The position numbers and the translations under genes were made by a program. A DNA stretch of 62,668 bases from CAZICM01 sp964537685 (GTDB lineage Bacteria > Myxococcota_A > Polyangia > Polyangiales > Polyangiaceae). The notes below the pieces were generated by a model, which saw only the letters and a list, made by a program, of their open reading frames with translations, had not been told where the DNA came from and did no database searches. The DNA is taken from positions 1-62,668 of the forward strand of contig CAZICM010000054.1 in assembly GCA_964537685.1 (NCBI GenBank), written 5' to 3'. Below, piece after piece: positions 41,929 to 49,055 of this stretch; positions within the stretch are counted from its first letter, which is position 1, and each line of letters begins with the position of its first letter.

Positions 41929-42389
41929 GGCGCCGAATCCTTTGCGTGAGCAGACCCTGCTTCAATCCACGCCCTAAGCGTTCGGGCGGCTTCGTCTCTT
42001 TCCCCCAGAAAAATAGCGCCTCCCCCGTGATAGACCCCTTGAGCCAATGGTTTTTGGAGAAGCAATCGTTCGTTTGACGCTATGCCCCCGATATTGGCAA
42101 AGACCGAACTGACCCAAAAATTATGCTCTTTTTCCTGGGCATTGAGATCTTCGTCGATAAATAGCCTTGTTGAATCCAAACGAAAGCGTCCAGGCGCATA
42201 GATCGACCAAGGCCGTTCTGGGCGCCCATGGCACGAGGGATTTGCACAGCGCTGCTGAAGCATGGGTTCGATGGATTGCTGAAATACACCCCAATCCAAG
42301 GCAAGAACGGCCTCTTCTTCAGGTTCAGGCGCGGGCGCCGAGCAGCCGAGTAGAATGCATACCCCCATAATCATCGATGCAGATTTCAT
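41925..42389 (-). CDS. Single-haem-motif lipoprotein
   Basis: A 154-aa exported lipoprotein (MKSASMIMGVCILLGCSAPA, lipobox Cys16) with one candidate haem-attachment motif of the long type, CANPSCH (C-x4-C-H), in QSIEPMLQQRCANPSCHGRP. The rest resembles the repeated cytochrome modules of the 972-aa protein encoded upstream, including LLLQKPLAQGVYHGGGAIF and the end LRAWIEAG. The ATG at 42389 overlaps the upstream stop, and its own stop overlaps the DUF4266 start. Confidence 0.8.
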   Translation of the reverse strand: MKSASMIMGVCILLGCSAPAPEPEEEAVLALDWGVFQQSIEPMLQQRCANPSCHGRPERPWSIYAPGRFRLDSTRLFIDEDLNAQEKEHNFWVSSVFANIGGIASNERLLLQKPLAQGVYHGGGAIFLGERDEAARTLRAWIEAGSAHAKDSAP

Positions 42390-45304
42390 CGCTTTCCCCC
42401 TCGGTAAAGGGCTCCCAGCTCTATCCACCGGATCACTTGCAATTGTTCCTCCAGTGACAGCGGTGGATTACCTTGACATACGCCCGTAACGGCTCTGGGA
42501 GCATCGAGTTCTCTGCCCAAGAGGCGCTCCATCAAAAAGCTATTGCGTGCGCTTGCCCCAGCCTCATCCACATAGCGCCGCCCTCCCCCCGAACCCTCCC
42601 CCAACCCCAGAAGTGCCTCGTATGCCGTATCAAAGCCAGATGGAGACGGGACCGCCTCTAAATTCAATGCACCCGCGGGCTGTGTTTTCCCATGGCAGGC
42701 CGCACCCAAACAGGAGCGCTTGAACATAGGCCCGATTTCCCTTTCAAAGTCGACGAAGAAAGCCTCGCTTCCCACCGAAACAGGAGACTTTGGCCGGCGG
42801 GGGTTTTGATATTCATGCGTGGCCATGGTGATCGACGCTCCCGTAATGGTATCAGGAATGCTCCCAGGCGTGCTTGTGGCCTCTCCCGATAGCGAACCAT
42901 GGCACCCCGAACATAGCGCCGGGTAAAGTTGAGGAGCGACGCCCCCAGGAAAGAGCTGGCCCGGCGCGACATCGATAAAACGATTGTGCTGGGCGCCCAC
43001 GGCCATGCGTTCCGCATTGAGAAATTGAATACGAAAGGGCGTATTTGCAGGCACTTCAAGATAAAACGAGCCTTCTTCCAGGGGAACTTCGGCCAGAATA
43101 CGCCCCGCCCCATGAACCCCGAGGGAAGGCATAGCTTTGGACCACTCTTTGGGGCTCACGGGCAAGGCTTCTATGAGGCGAGCATAGCTCAAATCCGTGC
43201 GAAGAGGCTTTGGACCGCTTGGAGGCAAGCCGCTCATGATGGCTTCCAGGGTCTCCACATGGCGGTACGAAATTCGTCCAACAGATGCCCCTGGCGTCCA
43301 ATCCCATTCATGAGATGGATCGTCTTCGAGGGGCCTGGCTATCCAAGGCTCGGCATCGTAGTCGGCGATACCCAGTTCATCCATCCAAAGCGTGCGGGCC
43401 GAAACCACAGGCGCGCCTGTTTCCCTATCTTCGCGCAGTGAAAGCGCGTAAATGCCAAAATCCGGCTGTTGCTGGGCGTCCAGCGGGTTATCGGGGGCAT
43501 GAGCTAGGGAAACCAACAGACGGCCATCGGGCAAAGCCACGGGATGGCGCGCCATGCTCACGGGTTTGGCCTCGAATTCGGCTGGAATCGCCAAGGTGCT
43601 AAATGCATGGCGAAAGCCGCTTAAGGATGGAAGCTTCGCCGGATCTTGTAAATCTGGACCCATTTGACGATCGACAATAGACAATGCCCCAGCCTTCCAA
43701 ACGGATTGCATGGATAAGAAAACAGAAGCAAAGCGGCCATCGGGCATGGGCCTCATCGCATAGACCACTTCCGCGCCCGAAGTAACGCCATGATGCACAT
43801 GCAGCTCAGGATCGCCGTGCCAGTGTTTGTTATGGTCCAAGGGCATACGGAACACAGCGCTCTCGGCCCGGCCAAACAGCGTGCGAAGCACTGTAAAACT
43901 TAGGGTTCCATAGGATTTGCCCATACCGAAAAACGAAGGAGCGGCTTCGGGCGCCGGATCGTGGGTTATACGTTCTAAGACGCCTGTATTGGGATCGGTT
44001 GCCCATATTTCGGTATCGAGATCTTGGCTTGCATAGGCTACATGTCCCGCCCTCGTCGATACAAAATAAACGCGTCCATCCGGCCCATACACCGGCTGCA
44101 CATTGGACACCCATCCTCCTCCCGGCAAAGGCCCCGCATCATGCGTTAAAGCGCGAAGCTTTAGGCTTTCGATATCGATTTCATATAGATTATGGGCATC
44201 ATTTTGAGATATGCGCATTGAAAACACAACCCGTTTTGCATCGTGGCTCAGGGCCGGATCGCGTATATCCGCCGGCCCGAGAGGGTGTGCGCTTTGGGTT
44301 AGATTCCAAGGTATTTTAGCGCCCATGGGCAATATATAGATATCCGAGCCGGGCATAAATGCTTCATAAGAAAAAGGCCGCCCGGGCGGCACAGGACCTC
44401 TTACAAACACGATACCTTTTAATTCCGGCCGGCCTCCAAACAGCGCGCCTTGTTCAGCCTCTGCCCAGCGCGCGATAGCGTCCACCACCGGATCTTGACG
44501 GGGATCTTCGTCGCTTCCCTGATTAAAAAAGATATCGTTCCCGCCCCGGTGAGCAATACCTCCTTGTTCAAAGGGCAGACCTTTGCGTATCAAGCGCGAT
44601 AACATAGGATCGCCGCCTAGATAGATATGCATTTTCGCGGCCGCATAGTTCCGAACCACGCTTTCATAAGGAAATACCATCTGTTCATCCAAAGACACAG
44701 GCGGCTGAAATGCCGTAAACGGCGCAAACGGCCCGTGGCATGAGGCATTCATACATTGGCGGCTGCCTAGATGAGGCAAAACCTCATCGGCAAACTGCCG
44801 TTCGTTGGGGGATAAATCTTCAATGCGGCCGCCTTCTCCTCCTTCGCTTTCCATCGCGATCCAAGCCCGAAGCGCTTGATATACAGGCGAATCCCTGGTT
44901 TCAAAGAGCACACCGCCTTGATGAACCTCGCCTCCAACATGGGGCGAGAGCGGCTTGCGCAATAGGGATGAAAACTCAGGCTTTTCGACGGTATTGATAC
45001 GGCTTTTCGCCATCGCGTAGGCCGCTTCCACATCGGCCACGATTCCATCTCGGGTGACACGTATATGAAACTGGGTCCAATCGATGCGCTCTCCATCCGC
45101 TTCCGCCGAAGGACCCACTCCATGACATACGGGACTGAGACAATGGCGTTCGAGGATGGGCACGACGGAAACCTCGAACCGTTCGCGCCCCGATTCGGAG
45201 GCACAGGCGGCAAGACCCGCGGCCAAGCCAAATAAGGCTGAAATCTGCGTTGTTTTTAAGCGAATCGATCCAAACCAAGCATCGTTGTGCGCCATGACGC
45301 ACAT
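42386..45304 (-). CDS. Multihaem TolB-like propeller lipoprotein, first gene of the operon
   Basis: A 972-aa exported lipoprotein (lipobox LAAC, Cys34). It has two N-terminal cytochrome-like modules with C-x4-C-H motifs (CLSPVCH at 55-61 and CMNASCH), a central TolB-like propeller (DIRDPALSHDAKRVVFSM, VQPVYGPDGRVYFVSTRAG) related to the middle domain of hydrazine-synthase alpha-type proteins, and two C-terminal haem motifs, CSGCH and CLGAACH. No hydrazine-synthase partner is present, so that function is not implied. It leads six overlapping genes ending at 37579. The start at 45304 is tentative; an ATG three codons later is possible. Confidence 0.8.
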   Translation of the reverse strand: MCVMAHNDAWFGSIRLKTTQISALFGLAAGLAACASESGRERFEVSVVPILERHCLSPVCHGVGPSAEADGERIDWTQFHIRVTRDGIVADVEAAYAMAKSRINTVEKPEFSSLLRKPLSPHVGGEVHQGGVLFETRDSPVYQALRAWIAMESEGGEGGRIEDLSPNERQFADEVLPHLGSRQCMNASCHGPFAPFTAFQPPVSLDEQMVFPYESVVRNYAAAKMHIYLGGDPMLSRLIRKGLPFEQGGIAHRGGNDIFFNQGSDEDPRQDPVVDAIARWAEAEQGALFGGRPELKGIVFVRGPVPPGRPFSYEAFMPGSDIYILPMGAKIPWNLTQSAHPLGPADIRDPALSHDAKRVVFSMRISQNDAHNLYEIDIESLKLRALTHDAGPLPGGGWVSNVQPVYGPDGRVYFVSTRAGHVAYASQDLDTEIWATDPNTGVLERITHDPAPEAAPSFFGMGKSYGTLSFTVLRTLFGRAESAVFRMPLDHNKHWHGDPELHVHHGVTSGAEVVYAMRPMPDGRFASVFLSMQSVWKAGALSIVDRQMGPDLQDPAKLPSLSGFRHAFSTLAIPAEFEAKPVSMARHPVALPDGRLLVSLAHAPDNPLDAQQQPDFGIYALSLREDRETGAPVVSARTLWMDELGIADYDAEPWIARPLEDDPSHEWDWTPGASVGRISYRHVETLEAIMSGLPPSGPKPLRTDLSYARLIEALPVSPKEWSKAMPSLGVHGAGRILAEVPLEEGSFYLEVPANTPFRIQFLNAERMAVGAQHNRFIDVAPGQLFPGGVAPQLYPALCSGCHGSLSGEATSTPGSIPDTITGASITMATHEYQNPRRPKSPVSVGSEAFFVDFEREIGPMFKRSCLGAACHGKTQPAGALNLEAVPSPSGFDTAYEALLGLGEGSGGGRRYVDEAGASARNSFLMERLLGRELDAPRAVTGVCQGNPPLSLEEQLQVIRWIELGALYRGGKR

Positions 45305-45370
45305 ATTATGGATCTCAAATATAACTTATCCAAGAAAAAAGTTTGCCCTGCCGTATCGTCACAATCCCCC

Positions 45371-46420
45371 TTAGGATGGACGTAGAAAGCGCCCCACCCC
45401 AACCTGAAAATACGTCGCATCCACCTCGGCCCCAAACGCCCGCCTCCTCAATTGCCGCGCCGCTAAAGATGCCGTAAACAATCCCCCAAACGGCTCCCAC
45501 ACCACATCCCCTTCTTCCGTGCTCGCTTCTATAATCCGAACCATCAAATCCAGCGGCTTTTGATTTAAATGCACCGCTTTCCCCTTCTCGATCTTTATCC
45601 GCTCTTCCCCCCGAACCGGCGGCCTCTCCCACACATTTGTCGTTCCATGCGGACAACGGAACTTTGAACGCATCCGTTCCCACTCCTTTCCCCCGATCGG
45701 CCGCTGGCCATCCAGCGAAAAATAGGGCCGCCCCTCGGGATGGCCATGCTCGTTCGCGTATGCGCTCAGCTTCTCCATCGCATGCGCCGGCGGAAAATAC
45801 CAAAGATGCCCCTGATCCATATACTTCCGTACCGCCGCGTCCTTTACCCCGCAGGCTTCATTCGCCTGCTTCAGCCTGAGCCCGCTTCGCTTCCACTCCG
45901 ATAACAACCACTCCTTGAGCACCATCCCCGATATCTTGGCTTCAATCACATACTGTACACATACTTCGGTCACAACCGGAAAACGCCTGATTTTACGTGT
46001 GTTTACATTACCCGCTATATGTCCAATGCCCTTGTTCCATATATTGCAATTCACATAGCGCCACCCATATTTTTCGAGCACGGGATGAGCCGCGGCCCAA
46101 CCGATCTCGGAGTTCCAAAACCATAGCGTCGTAGTGGGGCGCGCCGCCTCCGACCATGCCCGGATATGAGGCTCATACCAAGCTGGAATGCCCATATGAT
46201 CGGTGGTATCGCCTTCAAAACCAAGCACTCCATACGCGCCATCCGATACAATCGCGGTTGGTGCTTCCCACTGCGGATACAATTGCAGCGCGTCTCCCAA
46301 ATGCAGGGAGATATCCGGCGTTTGATACACCTTGGAGATCGGTTCCGCCGGAAGAACAAGCGCTTTTGCGCGGCCCACGGTACTCGGCGGGGCTGAGCGC
46401 GGAAAGCGGGTTTCGCTCAC
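45371..46420 (-). CDS. DNA methyltransferase, N4/N6 amino type, orphan
   Basis: A 349-aa beta-type DNA methyltransferase. The catalytic motif IV is SDGAYG (in TAIVSDGAYGVLGF) rather than the usual DPPY/SPPY. The SAM-binding FxGxG region is VWEPFGGLFTASLAA near the C-terminus, with HLNQKPLDLM before it. A central insertion contains a helix-turn-helix-like piece (RLKQANEACGVKDAAVRKYM) that may read DNA. GTG at 46420, after GAGGCGG, is the most likely start; GTG at 46441 is possible. No restriction gene is adjacent, so it is either a regulatory or protective orphan. Methylated base and target unknown. Confidence 0.85.
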   Translation of the reverse strand: MSETRFPRSAPPSTVGRAKALVLPAEPISKVYQTPDISLHLGDALQLYPQWEAPTAIVSDGAYGVLGFEGDTTDHMGIPAWYEPHIRAWSEAARPTTTLWFWNSEIGWAAAHPVLEKYGWRYVNCNIWNKGIGHIAGNVNTRKIRRFPVVTEVCVQYVIEAKISGMVLKEWLLSEWKRSGLRLKQANEACGVKDAAVRKYMDQGHLWYFPPAHAMEKLSAYANEHGHPEGRPYFSLDGQRPIGGKEWERMRSKFRCPHGTTNVWERPPVRGEERIKIEKGKAVHLNQKPLDLMVRIIEASTEEGDVVWEPFGGLFTASLAARQLRRRAFGAEVDATYFQVGVGRFLRPS

Positions 46421-46427
46421 TGCCGCC

Positions 46428-47234
46428 TCAATTGCATACACATACGTTATTCACACAATCGCCAAACATCCCGTTCATCAGGCACATGTCAAAACACAAG
46501 GCCGGATCGCACAAAAGACATGTCTGACCGCTGTTCCCATACCAAGGATCTCCCGTCTTCATCATCTCGCATCGCGATACACATGAAGCCGAGCCACATG
46601 CGTATGCCCCAGGATCGCCATTAGGATTGCATGGATTCGGTAGCCCCCAGCAAATCTCTTTGGCGGGGAATGGACATGCCAGTTGTCCCCCTACGTATTT
46701 GTTGCAGTACATGCCAGGTGGACATGCCGCAACATCGCATGGATTTGTTGGATCCATAAAATTGCATTGCCCCATGTGGCTAACCGACACACCAAAGCGG
46801 GCGGCGACGCTGGCATTCCAGTGAATATGTCCCTCGCAATCACATACCGGTTCGTATTCATAGGTTTCTACCGTGGGGATGAGTTCGCATGTGCCCGCCG
46901 CGCAGCCGGGTGCATAACAATAGAGTCCAGCCGGACAGGGAGGATCTGAACCCCATGAGCAGGGTGTGCCTACCGCGCTTCCACCTCCGCCGCCGGTTCC
47001 GCCGGCCCCGCCGCCGCCGCTCGCGGTTCCTCCGGCGGCACCGCCGTTGCCACCACCGCCACCGTTGCCGGCAACACCTCCCGATGTGGACCCGCTCGAG
47101 ACGCCCGAAGACGAGGACGCCGTTCCAGAGCTTGATGTGGAAACGCCGCCGCCCTCCCCGCCCGAACCGCCCCGCCGGGTGTCGGAGGAACCGCATCCCA
47201 AAAGAAAAATGGCCGCTAAACAAAAGGTACGCAT
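46428..47234 (-). CDS. Gly/Ser-rich, Cys-rich secreted lipoprotein
   Basis: A 268-aa lipoprotein: signal peptide to LLGCGSS (Cys14), then a low-complexity Gly/Ser/Ala linker of about 75 residues typical of myxobacterial surface proteins, then a compact domain with more than 20 Cys, presumably disulfide-bonded (PCPAGLYCYAPGCAAGTCEL, CDVAACPPGMYCNK, LLCDPALCFDMCLMNG, ending CVNNVCVCN). The pattern resembles small knottin-like or protease-inhibitor modules, but I cannot name one. It lies just upstream of the methyltransferase. The 229 bases between its start and 47464 hold no gene that I can see. Confidence 0.75.
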   Translation of the reverse strand: MRTFCLAAIFLLGCGSSDTRRGGSGGEGGGVSTSSSGTASSSSGVSSGSTSGGVAGNGGGGGNGGAAGGTASGGGGAGGTGGGGGSAVGTPCSWGSDPPCPAGLYCYAPGCAAGTCELIPTVETYEYEPVCDCEGHIHWNASVAARFGVSVSHMGQCNFMDPTNPCDVAACPPGMYCNKYVGGQLACPFPAKEICWGLPNPCNPNGDPGAYACGSASCVSRCEMMKTGDPWYGNSGQTCLLCDPALCFDMCLMNGMFGDCVNNVCVCN

Positions 47235-47463
47235 GAGAAGACGCAGAACACGCTAAGATGTTTGCGCTGTCAAGAACTTCTTATGCCTTGCATAAGATGC
47301 TCGCCAAATCCCAAGCCCGGCTCACGCCACAAGCCGCCATGCCTTATGGTTTCACGGTGATCTTCACAAACCTGTCTACTTACCCTAAATCGGCCCGGGG
47401 ATATCGTTCGCACGATGCCAGAAGACGATATTCACCAGAATCTGAAAGGAAAGATCATGCGAC

Positions 47464-47925
47464 GTGACCGAGATGCGCTCCCGCGATCCCGGAGGTTTTG
47501 AGGCGAAGGTCGCACAGGGCATTTCCGCGCGCGAACATTACGAGACGACGGGCGAAGTCATCACCATCCCGGCCGTCGCCCTCGAGGGAGACGCCGCCAT
47601 GACAATGAAAGACACCTTTGATTACTATGGAACCCCCCGCGCGGCCGTGCCCAACTATAAAAATGCCTTTGCCGTCATGTCTCGCGAGCATTTTCTGCCC
47701 TTTGATGTGCAATCGGCCGCTCCCCGGCTGCACGCGCCCGCCGTCATGGTTCACTCGGAAAATGCTCTGTCTCCCGCATGGGCGAGACGTTTCTACGATG
47801 CGCTCAGCGTACCCCGGCAAATTCACTGGCTACAATCCAAGGGGCAAGTTGATTTTTATGACGATCCCCGCCTTGTCGCCGAGGCCGCCGATCTCTTAGC
47901 CGAACATCTGCGAAAACAAACTTGA
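47464..47925 (+). pseudogene. C-terminal half of an alpha/beta hydrolase
   Basis: The 153-residue frame starting at a GTG matches only the second half of a family of alpha/beta hydrolases of about 300 aa: DTFDYYGTPRAAVPNYKNAF, AVMSREHFLPFDVQSAAPRL, PAVMVHSENALSP and WLQSKGQVDFYDDP, which supplies the late acidic and other residues. The nucleophile half (G-x-S-x-G) is missing, and the 229 bases upstream do not encode it in any frame. It is therefore probably a truncated, inactive remnant, unless the fragment is retained as a small protein. Confidence 0.65.
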
Positions 47926-47991
47926 CACGCCCGGCCTATCCGTGCCCTACTCGCCTTTCGCGCGTCCAACCACCTCAACCTGGGGGTCTCC

Positions 47992-48879
47992 ATGCAATCC
48001 AACGCCATTACCGCCATCCTTCTCCCCATTGCGCTGGGCATCGTTATGCTTGGCCTCGGCCTCAGCCTCACCATCGCCGATTTCAAGCGCGTTGTCGTCT
48101 ATCCCCGCGCGGTGTTCGTGGGTCTCGCTTGCCAAATGCTTATTCTGCCCGCCCTTTGCTTTGCCCTCGCCAAAGGCTTTGGCCTCTCGCCCGAACTCGC
48201 CGTCGGCCTGATGCTCCTCGCCGCTTCTCCAGGCGGCGCCACCGCCAATCTCTTCTCTCACCTCGCTAAAGGAGATGTTGCGCTCAATATCACCCTTACC
48301 GCCGTCAATAGCGTTCTTTCCCTCTTCACGCTCCCTCTCATCGTTAACTTCTCGCTCGAAGCCTTTATAGGCACAGGAAAAGTCATCCCGCTCCAATTCG
48401 ATAAAGTTGTTCAAGTTTTTATTATCGTCCTCGCCCCCGTCTCCATTGGCATGCTTATCCGCTGGAAAAACCGGCTCTTGGCCGCCCGCATGGATAAACC
48501 CGTGCGCATTCTGTCGGCCCTCGTTCTTTTTCTTGTGATCGGTGGAGCGGTCTTAAAAGAACGCGCCAATCTCGCCGATTTCTTTCGCCAAGTGGGAACC
48601 GCCGCCCTCGCCTTTAACTTGCTCAGCATGGCGGTGGGTTATTTCGTGCCCCTGCTCGCCAGGGTCGAGCGCCGCCAAGCCATCGCCGTTGGGATGGAAA
48701 TCGGCATCCACAATGGCACCTTGGCCATCGCTATCGCTTCAAGTCCGCTTTTGTTGAACAACTCCACCATGGCAATTCCACCTGCCATCTACAGCTTGAT
48801 CATGTTCTTTACGGCGGCCGTATTTGGCTGGATTTCATCGAAACGAAGCGCGCCCGCACCTGCTCCCGCCAAAGAATAG
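47992..48879 (+). CDS. Bile acid:sodium symporter (BASS) family transporter
   Basis: A 295-aa inner-membrane protein with about nine hydrophobic segments. It matches the BASS/ASBT fold: LLAASPGGATANLFSHLAKGDVALNITLTAVNS contains the conserved sodium-site region of helix 4, and EIGIHNGTLAIAIASS the matching helix-9 segment. Related proteins carry bile acids, pantoate, pyruvate or, in the ACR3 branch, arsenite; the ACR3 cysteine signature is not seen here, so arsenite transport is unlikely. The substrate is unknown. It is preceded by the hydrolase remnant and is not part of an obvious operon. Confidence 0.88.
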   Translation: MQSNAITAILLPIALGIVMLGLGLSLTIADFKRVVVYPRAVFVGLACQMLILPALCFALAKGFGLSPELAVGLMLLAASPGGATANLFSHLAKGDVALNITLTAVNSVLSLFTLPLIVNFSLEAFIGTGKVIPLQFDKVVQVFIIVLAPVSIGMLIRWKNRLLAARMDKPVRILSALVLFLVIGGAVLKERANLADFFRQVGTAALAFNLLSMAVGYFVPLLARVERRQAIAVGMEIGIHNGTLAIAIASSPLLLNNSTMAIPPAIYSLIMFFTAAVFGWISSKRSAPAPAPAKE

Positions 48880-49055
48880 GCCCCGCTCCTCAGAAACATC
48901 TTTCTCCCTCCCCCGCGAATCGTTTGCACCCCCGCCCGCGAACGCCCTGCACGGATCCCGCAGAATCTTCGCCCAATTCGCCATCACTCTTTAAAAATAA
49001 CCTGAAAAATCCGCGTTTTGTTCCATAGGCATGTGCCTTGCAGTACACGCCGGAC

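Noticed and set aside
44597..44615. Further ECF promoters containing CCTAG
   Set aside because: CCTAGA-like hexamers occur elsewhere (for example near 44616 and 44767), but none has GTCACG 16 bases upstream and they lie inside coding sequence.
42386..45304. Hydrazine synthase subunit
   Set aside because: Only the TolB-like middle part resembles that family; the beta and gamma partners and anammox context are absent, and this domain is widespread in other proteins.
47992..48879. Arsenite exporter (Acr3) partner of ArsA
   Set aside because: The fold is the same superfamily, but the ACR3 cysteine signature is missing and the gene is 36 kb from arsA.
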